Shown: positions 8,368 through 17,042 of the stretch, piece after piece | Layout of the letters: each line of letters starts with the position of its first letter | How positions within the stretch are numbered: the stretch's first letter is position 1 | Source: an uncultured Bacillota bacterium | GTDB lineage: Bacteria; Bacillota; Clostridia; Peptostreptococcales; Anaerovoracaceae | DNA: 49,262 nucleotides | Reading direction: 5' to 3' | Assembly: GCA_949287095.1 (NCBI GenBank) | Contig: CASEFA010000017.1 | Span: forward strand, 1 to 49,262 | The notes under the pieces: model-generated | What the model saw: the letters and a program-made list of their open reading frames with translations, nothing else | What the model was told of the DNA's origin: nothing | Database searches by the model: none | Made by a program: the position numbers and the translations under genes

Positions 8368-8393
8368 AATTTCGGCGTTTCATGGATTTTCAT
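8361..8393 (-). CDS. 10-codon leader frame coupled to the primase gene
   Basis: ATG 8393 overlaps the stop of the Cys-rich gene (ATGA) and is served by AAAGGAGG 9 nt upstream. It encodes MKIHETPKLC and stops at TGA 8361-8363, which overlaps the primase ATG. This may be a coupling peptide or the remains of the true primase start after a frameshift. I cannot tell which. Confidence 0.4.
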   Translation of the reverse strand: MKIHETPKLC

Positions 8394-8590
8394 GGCGCTC
8401 GGCCTCCTTTCTGTATTTTTTTCATGTGAGTACGCAGGCAGCTCCCATCCGTACTCCAGCACACAAAACCATGTGAAGGAAAAGGGCAGCCTGCACAATC
8501 CGGTTTCATCGTGCAATACATTTTTTCGGTTTTAGGACGCTTTTCCTCCCGCCTGGAAGCATATACCGGGCGTCCGTTTCTTTTGCCCAT
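8390..8590 (-). CDS. Small Cys-rich ICE protein
   Basis: 66 residues, basic, with four cysteines in a MYCTMKPDCAGCPF...CW arrangement plus a further Cys, suggesting a zinc or iron-sulfur knuckle. ATG 8590 has a GGGGG ribosome site 8 nt upstream. It lies between RepA-like and primase genes, a position where such small proteins are common in ICEs. No function is known to me. Confidence 0.6.
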   Translation of the reverse strand: MGKRNGRPVYASRREEKRPKTEKMYCTMKPDCAGCPFPSHGFVCWSTDGSCLRTHMKKIQKGGRAP

Positions 8591-8604
8591 AAAAGCATCC
8601 CCCT

Positions 8605-9486
8605 TTAGCCGTAAAGATCGTGATTGACTTCGGCCCGGTAATAGCTGTCCATGGTAGTCGGGGCATTGTAGAGAGCCGCCAGCAGATAGGACTTGATATT
8701 CCGAACCTTTGTCGTGTTGCTATCCAGGCAGTCAAACACATACTCCACATGAGAGAAGTTCACTTTCAGGAAGCGGCTTTTTACCACCTCACGGGGGTAG
8801 TCATCTCCGGCAATGCGGATATATGGCCGTTGGGAGAGGACCGTCTGCAGCATCAGCTCAACCAGTTCGTCCACACGCTCATATCCGTACCTCTGAACAA
8901 GAGCCTCAAATTCAATATTTTCTTTGATGATCTCCCGGTAGGTATCTATCCTATCAATCCTATCCCTATCCATCTCCGCGTTACCATCAGGCGTTCCTCC
9001 TAAGGCCGGATAGATTGATTGATGGATATTTGATATATCCGTAATTGATTTTTCAGTAATTGATTCTTGTATATTTAATTGGGCGGGTTTTTCCTGTTCA
9101 GGTTTTTCCAAAATAGGTTTTACCTGTCTTGGATTTACCTGTCTTGGATTTTCCCGTTTAGGTGGCAGAATAGCGTCCTGCTCATCAGAAGGCACAGGTT
9201 TTTCATGGATGACATACTCAATATCGCCCAGCCTGCCATGCGCGTCACGGAGCCGCTGCCGGGTAAGATACCCTTGCTTTTCCAGCTCCTTGATCGCGCT
9301 GCTGATAGAATCCACCCCATCTTTACAAATATGGGCCAGGCCCTTAGTCGTATAGTCCCAATTATCAGGCAAGGACAACATCAACGACAGCAGCCCCTTT
9401 GCCTTCAAAGACAGCGACACATTCCGAAGATGGTGATTGGACATGACCGTAAAATCTTTTGTCTTTTCAACTCTGAACACTGCCAT
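8605..9486 (-). CDS. repA: RepA-like replication initiator (N-terminal winged helix, DUF6017-like C-terminus)
   Basis: 293 residues from ATG 9486 with AAGGAGG 7 nt upstream. The N-terminal 95 residues form a winged-helix initiator domain of the RepA_N type (MAVFRVEKTKDFTVMSNHHL and a helix-turn-helix at about 60-80). A Pro/Gln/Lys-rich linker follows, and the last 110 residues match DUF6017, found with RepA in Clostridia ICEs. It would bind an ICE origin and allow the excised circle to replicate. The linker contains repeated short Pro-Arg-Gln-Val units, a possible repeat-expansion site. Confidence 0.82.
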   Translation of the reverse strand: MAVFRVEKTKDFTVMSNHHLRNVSLSLKAKGLLSLMLSLPDNWDYTTKGLAHICKDGVDSISSAIKELEKQGYLTRQRLRDAHGRLGDIEYVIHEKPVPSDEQDAILPPKRENPRQVNPRQVKPILEKPEQEKPAQLNIQESITEKSITDISNIHQSIYPALGGTPDGNAEMDRDRIDRIDTYREIIKENIEFEALVQRYGYERVDELVELMLQTVLSQRPYIRIAGDDYPREVVKSRFLKVNFSHVEYVFDCLDSNTTKVRNIKSYLLAALYNAPTTMDSYYRAEVNHDLYG

Positions 9487-9528
9487 TTGACATCCTCCTT
9501 CCTGGCAAGTCTTTATACTGAGCAGTAG

Positions 9529-10047
9529 CTACAAATCTCTGTCTTTATGGTCGTAATTCAAATAGCCATTGTGTACCTTGGCATGGTTCTTTAGCTTGAT
9601 AAAGCCACGTTCCTGATTCTCCAACGCTTTCTGATACCCTTCATCCGTGAGAAACAGGCGCATCTTATCGCCTTTATAGCCGACAGGGGATTCAAAAGAA
9701 AGCACATCAAAGACAACCATGTGGCGTACCTGCGGGTCAAACCGCTCCAGGGCCATAATGTCATGGCCTTTCAGTTTTTCAGCCCCGGATTGCTGCCGGG
9801 CCAGTGCGATCCGCTCGCCCATAGTGCGAGGGTAAGGCAGGTGATAATTCTTCTGGATGTCCTTCACCAGATCCATGCACTGTTCATCCGACAGAACCCG
9901 CAGCTTTGCCATGAGGCCCCGCACCATATCACGCTGCTCTGGGTTGCGGGTGAAACGGGCTGTCATATACAGTTCATCCAGCACTTTGGCCTGGCAGTCG
10001 CCGTCAACCTGAAACAACTGCCTTTTTTCTTCTTCGTTAAGTTCCAT
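9529..10047 (-). CDS. Conserved ICE protein of unknown function
   Basis: 172 residues from ATG 10047 with AGGAGG 9 nt upstream. The protein is acidic at the N-terminus and lacks membrane segments. It is the first gene of the block, preceded by two strong palindromes. Homologous-looking proteins sit upstream of repA in Tn1549-like ICEs; I do not recognise a named domain. Its position suggests a role in replication or regulation, which is inference. Confidence 0.62.
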   Translation of the reverse strand: MELNEEEKRQLFQVDGDCQAKVLDELYMTARFTRNPEQRDMVRGLMAKLRVLSDEQCMDLVKDIQKNYHLPYPRTMGERIALARQQSGAEKLKGHDIMALERFDPQVRHMVVFDVLSFESPVGYKGDKMRLFLTDEGYQKALENQERGFIKLKNHAKVHNGYLNYDHKDRDL

Positions 10048-10119
10048 GTGAATTTCCTCCTTCTGAAAATGGGCGCAAAAAAAGGGCGCCCATCAGATCA
10101 GATGAAACGCCTTGGCAAA

Positions 10120-10148
10120 CAGCGGTCCGGTAAAATACCGCACCGCTG
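10120..10148. repeat. 29-nt palindrome upstream of the ICE replication operon
   Basis: CAGCGGT-c-CGGTA, loop AAA, TACCG-c-ACCGCTG: 12 paired bases per arm with one symmetrical C/C mismatch. It lies about 70 nt upstream of the first ICE gene start. It could be an origin or initiator-binding site, an operator or an RNA hairpin in the leader; the lack of a T-run argues against a terminator. Confidence 0.6.
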
Positions 10149-10292
10149 CTGTAATATTCAATTTTGTCTTTTAGGTAACACCTCCCATCATTCGACAGAT
10201 TTTTCGTTGACTATCAAGGTTGGAAAAGGAATTGAATAGGCAACGACAAACGCTGAAACCCTTGAAAACACTGGGTTTTTCCGTTTGTCTTT

Positions 10293-10298
10293 ATTATA
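10293..10298 (-). promoter_or_regulatory. Possible -10 element for the leftward ICE operon
   Basis: A perfect TATAAT on the minus strand about 250 nt upstream of the first ICE gene. I see no good -35 hexamer at normal spacing, so it may need an activator. The long leader would include both palindromes. Confidence 0.35.
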
Positions 10299-10382
10299 CC
10301 GTAAGGGCACACTCACGCTTCCCTGCTGCTTTTTGCGGGAGTATCAATCGCCAGCGTAGCAAGAAGACTCGGGCATTCCAGC

Positions 10383-10478
10383 ATGAATACAACACAGAAG
10401 ACATATCTTCACATTATACAGGAACTGGAAAATCAAGATGTGGATCTGGTCATGCGATCATTATCCGGACTGAGTTAA
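10383..10478 (+). CDS. 31-codon frame, uncertain
   Basis: ATG 10383 to TAA 10478 encodes a compact helical peptide (starts MNTTQKTYLH, ends RSLSGLS) resembling the tail of a helix-turn-helix protein. There is no good ribosome site. It may be a remnant of a gene disrupted at the ICE end or a chance frame. Confidence 0.25.
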   Translation: MNTTQKTYLHIIQELENQDVDLVMRSLSGLS

Positions 10479-10507
10479 AAACAACGAAAACTCCGGGTTG
10501 AAGTTCT

Positions 10508-10535
10508 TTTCAAACCCTTAAACCTATGCTATACT
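10508..10535 (+). promoter_or_regulatory. Possible prfA promoter
   Basis: TTTCAA (10508-10513), 16-nt spacer, TATACT (10530-10535), 48 nt upstream of prfA. The -35 is weak. It would drive prfA and the downstream genes independently of the ICE. Confidence 0.4.
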
Positions 10536-10583
10536 AATAGTTTAGATGAGCTTTAATATATAAGTTGAAATAAGGAGAAATTC

Positions 10584-11648
10584 ATGTTCGATAAACTTGA
10601 TTTCATTACGGAAAAATATAAGGAAATGGCCCTTAAGGTTTCCGACCCGGAGGTTATAAACAATCAGCCTCTCTGGCAGAAATACATTAAGGAAATGGGC
10701 GAGATGGAGCCGGTGGTAAAGAAGTACGAGGAGTACAGGAAAGCTAAGGCCGATCTTGCCGACGCCAAGGAAATCGTGGAAAACGAAAGCGACGAGGAGC
10801 TTCGCGATCTCGCAAAGATGGAAGTCGGCGAGCTGGAGGAGTCCATAGAGAAGCTGGAGGATGAGCTTAAGGTTCTGCTCCTTCCGAAGGATCCTAACGA
10901 TGAAAAGAACGTTATTCTGGAGATAAGAGCCGGAACCGGCGGCGACGAGGCGGCACTCTTTGGCGCAGACCTTCTCAGAATGTACACCAGATATGCTGAG
11001 CGTCACAGATGGAAGACGGAGCTGATGGATTTAAACGACACGGGAATCGGCGGAGTGAAGGAAGCCGTGCTTCTGGTAAAGGGCAAAGGCGCCTACTCCA
11101 GACTGAAGTATGAAAGCGGCGTTCACAGAGTTCAGCGCGTGCCCGAGACGGAAGCCAGCGGAAGAATTCACACCTCCGCAGCCACCGTTGCGGTGCTCCC
11201 TGAGGTTGACGACGTGGAGGTCGATCTGGACCCTAACGACGTAAGAGTCGATGTTTACCGCGCCTCCGGAAACGGCGGCCAGTGCGTAAACACCACGGAC
11301 TCCGCAGTAAGGCTTACCCACATTCCTACCGGTCTTGTGGTAACCTGTCAGGACGAGAAATCCCAGATAAAGAACAAGGAAAAAGCCTTCAAGGTTCTCC
11401 GTTCCAGACTTTACGACCTTAAGGTTCAGGAGCAGAACAAGGAGATTTCCGAGGCGCGTAAGAGCCAGGTGGGTTCCGGCGACAGAAGCGAGAGAATAAG
11501 AACGTACAACTTCCCGCAGGGAAGAGTTTCCGAGCACAGAATCGGACTTACCCTTTACAGACTGGACTCCATCCTGGACGGCGATCTTGACGAGATAATT
11601 GACGCGCTGATTACTCACGATCAGGCAGAGAAAATGAAGGCATTCTAA
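10584..11648 (+). CDS. prfA: Peptide chain release factor 1
   Basis: 354 residues, normal RF1 length. It reads UAA/UAG stop codons and releases the nascent chain in the ribosome. The stop-codon tripeptide PET is at residues 187-189 and the catalytic GGQ at 231-233, followed by the conserved [19 protein letters not shown] 10584 has AAGGAG 6 nt upstream. It is the first gene of a co-directional run to tyrS. The glutamine methyltransferase gene prmC, which usually follows prfA, is not here; sua5 follows after 27 nt. Confidence 0.95.
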   Translation: MFDKLDFITEKYKEMALKVSDPEVINNQPLWQKYIKEMGEMEPVVKKYEEYRKAKADLADAKEIVENESDEELRDLAKMEVGELEESIEKLEDELKVLLLPKDPNDEKNVILEIRAGTGGDEAALFGADLLRMYTRYAERHRWKTELMDLNDTGIGGVKEAVLLVKGKGAYSRLKYESGVHRVQRVPETEASGRIHTSAATVAVLPEVDDVEVDLDPNDVRVDVYRASGNGGQCVNTTDSAVRLTHIPTGLVVTCQDEKSQIKNKEKAFKVLRSRLYDLKVQEQNKEISEARKSQVGSGDRSERIRTYNFPQGRVSEHRIGLTLYRLDSILDGDLDEIIDALITHDQAEKMKAF

Positions 11649-11675
11649 TAACTGTTTGAAATAGAAGGAATTTAG

Positions 11676-12668
11676 ATGAAAACTCTGTTGTTTGAGGATA
11701 ATGACGAAGGTATCGCAAAAGCTGCGGAAATACTGAAAAAAGGCGGACTGGTGGCCTTCCCCACCGAGACCGTGTACGGTCTCGGCGCCGACGCGCTCCG
11801 CGCGCCGGCTGTGGCCGCGGTTTACGCGGCCAAGGGAAGGCCTTCTGATAATCCCATGATCGTGCACATTGCGGATCCCGCGGACCTGGCCGGATTAACG
11901 GAAGATATGACCGTGGACATGGAAAAGCTGATGGCCGCATTCTGGCCCGGCCCCATGACCATGATAGTGAGGAGAAAACCTGTGGTTCCCGACGTAACCA
12001 CGGGCGGACTTGATACGGTTGGAGTGAGACTTCCGTCTAACGAAGTTGCGAGAAAGCTTATCAGGCTGGCGGGCTGCCCCGTGGCGGCGCCCAGCGCCAA
12101 CCTTTCGGGAAGACCCAGTCCAACTTCCGCAGAACACGTTATAGCGGATCTTGACGGGCGCATAGACGGGATAATAGTCAGCGGAAGCTGCGACGTGGGC
12201 ATAGAATCCACCGTAGTTGACGTTACGGGAGAAACTCCCGAGATTCTGCGACCGGGAATCATAACCGCAGAGGATATGGAGAGAGTTCTCGGAAAGCCTG
12301 TGAAGCTGGACCCGGCGCTCCTTTCCAAACCGGGAGAGAATTTCAGACCCAAGGCTCCGGGAATGAAATATAAGCACTACGCGCCGAAGGCCGAGATGCA
12401 GATATTTGAAGGAGAGCCGGAAGCGGTGAGAAAGGCCGTCCTTGCCGAAAAGGAAAGACTTGAGGCGGAAGGAAGAAAAGTCGCCGTCAGGATATTCGAG
12501 GAGGGAGCGGAGAAAAACGCCGCTCACGAGCTGTTCGCGTTTCTGAGGCGGGCGGACGAGGACGGAGCGGACAACATACTGGTATCGGCTCTGCCGGAAA
12601 AGGGAGTCGGCTTTTCCGTCATGAACAGGATGCTGAAGTCGGCAGGATATAACGTAAGGAGAGTATGA
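11676..12668 (+). CDS. ywlC: Threonylcarbamoyl-AMP synthase, Sua5/YwlC type
   Basis: 330 residues, the long Sua5 form: an N-terminal YrdC/TsaC fold (residues about 10-195, with the KGRPSDNPMIVHI and SAN(L)SG nucleotide-binding motifs) and a C-terminal Sua5 domain joined by the linker LRPGIITAEDME. It makes threonylcarbamoyl-AMP from Thr, bicarbonate and ATP for the t6A37 modification of ANN-decoding tRNAs. The start is ATG 11676 with AGAAGGAA upstream. Its neighbours prfA and rpiB fit the common Firmicute order. rpiB starts one nucleotide after its stop. Confidence 0.93.
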   Translation: MKTLLFEDNDEGIAKAAEILKKGGLVAFPTETVYGLGADALRAPAVAAVYAAKGRPSDNPMIVHIADPADLAGLTEDMTVDMEKLMAAFWPGPMTMIVRRKPVVPDVTTGGLDTVGVRLPSNEVARKLIRLAGCPVAAPSANLSGRPSPTSAEHVIADLDGRIDGIIVSGSCDVGIESTVVDVTGETPEILRPGIITAEDMERVLGKPVKLDPALLSKPGENFRPKAPGMKYKHYAPKAEMQIFEGEPEAVRKAVLAEKERLEAEGRKVAVRIFEEGAEKNAAHELFAFLRRADEDGADNILVSALPEKGVGFSVMNRMLKSAGYNVRRV

Positions 12669-12669
12669 G

Positions 12670-13101
12670 ATGATTATTGCGGTTGCAAGCGATCACGGCG
12701 GTTTTGAGTTGAAGAACAGGGTGAGAGAGCACCTTAAGGAAAGAGGAATCAAGGTTGTGGATCTGGGCACGGACTCCGAAGAATCGGTGGATTATCCGGT
12801 TTACGGAAAGGCATGCGCCGAGGCCGTGGCTTCGGGAAAGGCCGATCTTGGAGTGGTATGCTGCGGAACGGGGATAGGAATTTCCATTGCGGCGAATAAG
12901 GTTAAGGGCATTCGCTGCGGACTTTGTACGTCGGTGGAAATGGCAGAGCTTACGAAGAAGCACAACAACGCCAATATGATAGCCCTGGGCGGAAGAACCA
13001 CCGACCCGGATCTTGCACTTCAGATAGTAGACAGATGGCTCGATACTGATTTTGAGGGCGGACGCCACCAGAGACGGGTGGATATGCTCGATGAGATGTA
13101 A
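12670..13101 (+). CDS. rpiB: Ribose-5-phosphate isomerase B
   Basis: 143 residues, standard RpiB length. It interconverts ribose-5-phosphate and ribulose-5-phosphate. Visible features are ASDHGG at residues 6-11, the active-site Cys in GVVCCGTGIGISIAANK (about 58-74) and the phosphate-binding NNANMIALGGRT segment (about 97-108). ATG 12670 follows the sua5 stop by one base, with AAGGAGAG upstream inside sua5, so translation is coupled. LacA/LacB-type isomerases share the fold, but no lac genes are nearby. Confidence 0.92.
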   Translation: MIIAVASDHGGFELKNRVREHLKERGIKVVDLGTDSEESVDYPVYGKACAEAVASGKADLGVVCCGTGIGISIAANKVKGIRCGLCTSVEMAELTKKHNNANMIALGGRTTDPDLALQIVDRWLDTDFEGGRHQRRVDMLDEM

Positions 13102-13119
13102 ATAAAAAGGGAGGATTTT

Positions 13120-13749
13120 ATGGGAAAGGTATACGTATTCGATCATCCTCTCATTCAGCACAAGGTAGCGCTGATGAGAATGAAGGAGACCAACGTCAAG
13201 GATTTCAGAGACCTTGCAAGAGAAATCGCCATGCTCATGGGTTTTGAGGCCACGAGAGACCTGGAACTTGAGGAAGTGGAGATAGAGACTCCGATATGTA
13301 AGACGAGAGTCAATATGCTTAAGGGCGAGGACATCGCCATAATTCCAATTCTGAGAGCGGGCCTCGGCTTCGTGGACGGAATGCTGGAGCTGGTTCCCAA
13401 CGCCAAAGTCGGCCACGTGGGGCTTTACAGAGACCCTGAAACTCACGAACCTGTTGAATATTACTGCAAGCTCCCTACCGACATAGGAAAGAGAAAGATT
13501 TTCGTTCTTGACCCTATGCTGGCAACGGGCGGAAGCGCGGTTGCGGCCATAGATTTCATCAAGAAGAGAGGCGGAAAGGATATAGTGTTCATGTGCCTTA
13601 TTGCGGCTCCGGAAGGCATCAAAGCCCTTCAGGACGCCCATCCGGACGTTGACATATATATCGCCTCCAAGGACGAAAAGCTGAACGAAAACGCATACAT
13701 CGTTCCCGGTCTGGGAGACGCAGGGGACAGACTTTACGGCACTAAATAA
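13120..13749 (+). CDS. upp: Uracil phosphoribosyltransferase
   Basis: 209 residues. It converts uracil and PRPP to UMP in pyrimidine salvage. The PRPP-binding motif [15 protein letters not shown] lies at about residues 130-144, and the uracil-binding C-terminus [13 protein letters not shown] is intact. ATG 13120 has GGGAGG 8 nt upstream. It lies 18 nt after rpiB and 13 nt before tyrS, so the three should be cotranscribed. Confidence 0.95.
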   Translation: MGKVYVFDHPLIQHKVALMRMKETNVKDFRDLAREIAMLMGFEATRDLELEEVEIETPICKTRVNMLKGEDIAIIPILRAGLGFVDGMLELVPNAKVGHVGLYRDPETHEPVEYYCKLPTDIGKRKIFVLDPMLATGGSAVAAIDFIKKRGGKDIVFMCLIAAPEGIKALQDAHPDVDIYIASKDEKLNENAYIVPGLGDAGDRLYGTK

Positions 13750-13762
13750 AAGGAGAGTTTCG

Positions 13763-15094
13763 ATGAAAAATTTTATTCCGGACAGCGTAAGCGAACACAC
13801 CAACGTATTCGACGTTCTGAAGGAGCGCGGATTTATTGAGCAGACCACTGCCGACGAGGAAGTCATAAGAGAGCTTCTGGGGAAAGAGAAGATAAAGTTC
13901 TATATCGGCTTTGACCCTACTGCGGACTGCCTTCACGTAGGCCACTTCATGCAGGTCATCATCATGATGTACATGCAGAAGTACGGACACACACCTGTAG
14001 TCCTTCTGGGCGGAGGAACCGGCATGGTGGGAGACCCTTCGGGCCGTCAGGACATGCGTCAGATGATGACCGTGGACACCATAGACAACAACTGCGCCCA
14101 GTTCAAGAAACTCTTCGATAAATACCTGGACTTCGATGACGAGTGGAAGTATGAAGGAAACGAGGGAGTTTACACTCCGGGACATCAGAACAAAGAGCCG
14201 GAAGCCGGAAAGGCTATCTCCGTAAACAACGGAAAGTGGCTGAGACCTCTTAACTACGTCGAGTTCGTCCGTGAGATAGGAACATGCTTCAACGTGAACG
14301 AAATGCTGAGAGCTGAGTGCTTCAAGCAGAGAATGAAGGGCGGACTTTCATTCTTCGAGTTCAACTACATGCTCATGCAGTCCTACGACTTCATGGTTAT
14401 GGCAAGAGATTTCGGCGTCAAGATGCAGTTCGGCGGAAACGACCAGTGGTCCAACATTATCGGCGGAGTAAACCTTACCAGAAAGCTCTGCGACAAGGAA
14501 GTATACGGCATGACCTTCTCCCTTCTCACTACCAGCGAAGGAAAGAAGATGGGAAAAACCCAGAAGGGAGCTTTGTGGCTTTCTCCTGATAGAACGTCCC
14601 CTTACGAGTTCTACCAGTACTGGAGAAACGTGGCCGATGCGGACGTTGAAAAGTGCCTGAGAATGCTCACGTTCCTGCCTATGGCCGAGGTAAAGAGACT
14701 TTCCTCTCTGGAAGGCGCCGAGATAAACAAGGCAAAGGAAATTCTGGCCTTTGAGGTTACCAAACTGGTTCACGGCGAAGAAGAGGCAAGGAAGGCCCAG
14801 GAAGGAGCAAGAGCGGCCTTTGGCGGCGGCGGGGATTCCGCCAACATCCCGTCCACCGAAATGGCGGCTGCAGACTTTGAGGGAGAGGGCAAAGGGCTCG
14901 TTTCTCTCATAAAGGAGCTCGGCCTCGTTCCGAGCAACGGCGAAGGCTTCAGAACCATCGAGCAGGGCGGACTTTCCCTTAACGGCGAAAAGGTGACCAA
15001 CCCTAAGCTCTTCGTAACAGCGGACATGTTCAATGACGGCGAGCTTCTCATTCAGAAGGGCAAGAAGAAGTTCCACAAGGTGATAATAAAATAG
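13763..15094 (+). CDS. tyrS: Tyrosyl-tRNA synthetase
   Basis: 443 residues, class I aminoacyl-tRNA synthetase charging tRNA-Tyr. The HIGH signature reads HVGH (58-61) after [11 protein letters not shown], and KMSKS reads KMGKT (about 253-257). A C-terminal S4 RNA-binding domain covers about 370-440. ATG 13763 has AGGAGAG upstream. The intergenic gap is only 13 nt, so there is no T-box leader; expression probably comes from the upstream promoter. A strong terminator follows. Confidence 0.95.
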   Translation: MKNFIPDSVSEHTNVFDVLKERGFIEQTTADEEVIRELLGKEKIKFYIGFDPTADCLHVGHFMQVIIMMYMQKYGHTPVVLLGGGTGMVGDPSGRQDMRQMMTVDTIDNNCAQFKKLFDKYLDFDDEWKYEGNEGVYTPGHQNKEPEAGKAISVNNGKWLRPLNYVEFVREIGTCFNVNEMLRAECFKQRMKGGLSFFEFNYMLMQSYDFMVMARDFGVKMQFGGNDQWSNIIGGVNLTRKLCDKEVYGMTFSLLTTSEGKKMGKTQKGALWLSPDRTSPYEFYQYWRNVADADVEKCLRMLTFLPMAEVKRLSSLEGAEINKAKEILAFEVTKLVHGEEEARKAQEGARAAFGGGGDSANIPSTEMAAADFEGEGKGLVSLIKELGLVPSNGEGFRTIEQGGLSLNGEKVTNPKLFVTADMFNDGELLIQKGKKKFHKVIIK

Positions 15095-15109
15095 AGACAA
15101 GGAGCTTAC

Positions 15110-15146
15110 GGCCGTATACCGGATAGGGGTATACGGCCTCTTTATT
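15110..15146 (+). terminator. Rho-independent terminator of tyrS
   Basis: An 11-bp perfect stem GGCCGTATACC / GGTATACGGCC with a 7-nt loop followed by TCTTTATTT, just after the tyrS stop. Confidence 0.88.
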
Positions 15147-15335
15147 TGACAAAATGAGCAAATTTGGCGCAGGAGGTCAAGTTCGAATTTGCCATTTTCG
15201 GCAGCCTGAAACAAAAAGGTCAAGGAATCGGGTTCAATCAGACCGAATTTCCTTGACCTTTTCTATATAAATCGATTTTCTTGTCAAATAATGCCTTGAC
15301 CTTGCGTGGCGATTTTGGCGATTAGGTCAAAGCCC
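15146..15335 (+). repeat. Structured intergenic repeat, copy A (core 15214-15301, 88 bp)
   Basis: Core: left arm AAAAGGTCAAGGAA (15214-15227), 21-nt spacer, right arm TTCCTTGACCTTTT (15249-15262), then a 39-nt tail ending TGCCTTGACC (15292-15301). A copy with identical component lengths lies inverted at 44638-44725. Flanks carry further GGTCAA motifs at 15175 and 15325. It sits between the convergent tyrS and permease genes, downstream of the tyrS terminator. No protein is encoded. Confidence 0.75.
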
Positions 15336-15347
15336 GCAGTTAAAAGC

Positions 15348-15377
15348 CCGTAGCTCAACTAACCGTAGCTCAACCTA
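15348..15377. repeat. Short tandem duplication at the permease 3' end
   Basis: CCGTAGCTCAAC occurs twice with a 15-nt period (15348 and 15363), running into the stop codon of the permease. Probably a small slippage duplication. Confidence 0.6.
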
Positions 15378-16709
15378 CTTTTCGCCGCCGTAGTGCTTCT
15401 TGCATGCTGCGTAAACAGGAATACCGATAAGGGTTACCACGATGCTTCCTATTGAAAGCAGAGTGTTGGCAGTTCCCGAAAGTAGGAGCTGGCTTACTAT
15501 TACGTAAACGCCGCTTAAGATTGCCAGAGCCGGAATTACCGGATACAGAGGAACCTTGTACTTTCTCTCCAGCTCAGGCTGGGTCTGTCTCAGGCGGATT
15601 ACGCAAACGAACGTCAGCGTGTAGAATATCCAGCAGGAGAATACCGCCAGGTTGGTAAGCATATCAAACTGTCCGCTGATAGAGAAGATGCATGCGATGA
15701 ATCCGATGAGGATTACGGAATTGGAAGGCACGCTGTTCTTGTTCAGCTTTGCCAGAGCCTTGCTGAAAGGCATTGAGTTCTGCTCTCCCAGCAGGTATGC
15801 AACACGGGATCCCGACATGAGGAAGCCGTTGGCCGCGCCGATTACCGAGATTATGATTCCTATCTTGATGATGAGACCGCCGGTGGAACCGAAGATGATT
15901 TCGGCTACCGCAGCTGCCGGTGACTCCAGATTCATCATTTCGTCAGCAGGAAGTACCCAAAGGTATGCCAGGTTTATAACGAAGTAAACCGCCATGATGA
16001 TGGATACGCCGCCTACGATAGCGCGTGGCAGGTCTCTTCCCGGATTCTTCATCTCTCCGGCGATGGCGCCTACGTTGGTCCAGCCTTCGAATGCGAAGAG
16101 AACGGCAAGGAGAGTGGTTCCGAGTACTGCAGGAGCGCTCTTGCCTTCCGCAACCATCGGAGTGAACACCGGATTGTCGCCGCTTCCGATTATGAATCCG
16201 AAAATCATAATGAGGAAGAGAGGTATCAGCTTGCATATGGTGGATATAATCTGAATGCCGCCCGTGGTCTTATTGCCCAGAGTGTTCAGAGCCACCATTA
16301 TTATTATGGTGCCTATGGAAATAGGAAGCGCGAACTGCTCTCCCACGTAAACGGAAAGCTCGTCGCCAACCTTTACGCCGTATCCCGCAAGGAATGCCGG
16401 GTAGAATATGATTACCTGCATCCAGCCTGCCAGGAAGCCGATTTTCTCGTTGAACACCTCGCCCAGGTACGCAACCATACCGCCGGTCTTAGGTATGAGC
16501 ACGGCAACTTCGGCAAATGTCAGGGCCGCAAAGATGCTTGCAAGTCCGCCGACGATCCATGCCAGCATACCGATTCCCGGAGCTCCGCCGGTAGCCTGAT
16601 AGATGGCGTAAGGCTTAAAGAATACGCCTGCGCCGATTACGCACCCGACTACAACCGAAGTTGCCGACAGGGCGCCCAGCTGTTTCTTAAGATCTCTTTT
16701 TTCTGTCAT
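15375..16709 (-). CDS. APC-family amino acid permease (LAT/SteT-like)
   Basis: Start ATG 16709 has GGAG 9 nt upstream; a longer frame to 16781 lacks a ribosome site. The 444-residue product has about 12 hydrophobic segments and the APC signature near the N-terminus (GCVIGAGVFF, residues about 20-30). The pattern GAIAGEMKNPGRDLPRAI is typical of the L-type/serine-threonine exchanger group in Clostridia. It would exchange or import neutral amino acids across the membrane. It is monocistronic and convergent to tyrS. The substrate cannot be read from sequence. Confidence 0.88.
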   Translation of the reverse strand: MTEKRDLKKQLGALSATSVVVGCVIGAGVFFKPYAIYQATGGAPGIGMLAWIVGGLASIFAALTFAEVAVLIPKTGGMVAYLGEVFNEKIGFLAGWMQVIIFYPAFLAGYGVKVGDELSVYVGEQFALPISIGTIIIMVALNTLGNKTTGGIQIISTICKLIPLFLIMIFGFIIGSGDNPVFTPMVAEGKSAPAVLGTTLLAVLFAFEGWTNVGAIAGEMKNPGRDLPRAIVGGVSIIMAVYFVINLAYLWVLPADEMMNLESPAAAVAEIIFGSTGGLIIKIGIIISVIGAANGFLMSGSRVAYLLGEQNSMPFSKALAKLNKNSVPSNSVILIGFIACIFSISGQFDMLTNLAVFSCWIFYTLTFVCVIRLRQTQPELERKYKVPLYPVIPALAILSGVYVIVSQLLLSGTANTLLSIGSIVVTLIGIPVYAACKKHYGGEK

Positions 16710-17042
16710 TGCTTTACTCCATAAAATGTATAAAGATATAGATTTCATCGATAGATTAACGCTGACTAACCCGCTTGTCAATACGGAGTTTATCCTTTTT
16801 ACAAAGTTGACGCATTTCTTTAAAAAATAATGTTTTTCATGAATTTAGTTAATTTTTTTTAAGCAAAGGTGCAAAAAACGGACAGGAAAGCGGAACTGAA
16901 GCGTCGAAGAATTATATATACAGCAGGCGGCTGCCGGTATGACATAAATTAATGTGAAAAACAATTCAGGGAATATGATTTACGTATGCGCGCAAATGTG
17001 ATATCATGAGGAAAAAGGACAGCCAGAAAGGAGGATATGAGT
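16710..17042. promoter_or_regulatory. Divergent intergenic region with a possible promoter for the surface protein
   Basis: 333 nt between two divergent genes. A possible plus-strand promoter is TTTACG (16979-16984), 17-nt spacer, TATCAT (17002-17007), close to the ribosome site GGAGG at 17030. AT-rich stretches around 16820-16860 are otherwise featureless. I see no clear operator. Confidence 0.35.

Larger units (their letters stand above)
1..10300 (-). mobile_element. Tn1549-like integrative conjugative element, replication/accessory end (partial)
   Basis: All genes from about 10.05 kb down to the left edge lie on the minus strand, are tightly packed or overlapping, and match the order typical of Clostridia ICEs: RepA-like initiator, TOPRIM primase, HTH, LPD1 protein, DUF3846, PcfB, VirD4. 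The T4SS core, relaxase and integrase are expected beyond the left edge. The right boundary is not resolved. It must lie between the last ICE gene (10047) and the prfA promoter (about 10508), and I saw no clear attachment-site repeat. The stated right end is an estimate. Confidence 0.85.
10048..10583. other. 536-nt junction region between ICE and prfA
   Basis: No gene of normal size. Contents seen: an ATGGGCGC/GCGCCCAT hairpin at 10070-10092, a 29-nt palindrome at 10120-10148, an AAACCC/GGGTTT stem followed by T residues near 10256-10280, a minus-strand -10-like TATAAT at 10293-10298, a 31-codon frame at 10383-10478 and a possible prfA promoter near 10508-10535. The ICE end should lie here, but no direct repeat or integrase core site was evident. 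Confidence 0.6.

Noticed and set aside
12619-13866. Long antisense open frames opposite rpiB, upp and similar frames opposite other genes
   Set aside because: They are shadows of well-recognised genes, with no ribosome sites and no family resemblance.
15146-15335. CRISPR or tRNA-like structure
   Set aside because: A single hairpin with a tail, no repeated spacers and no cloverleaf.
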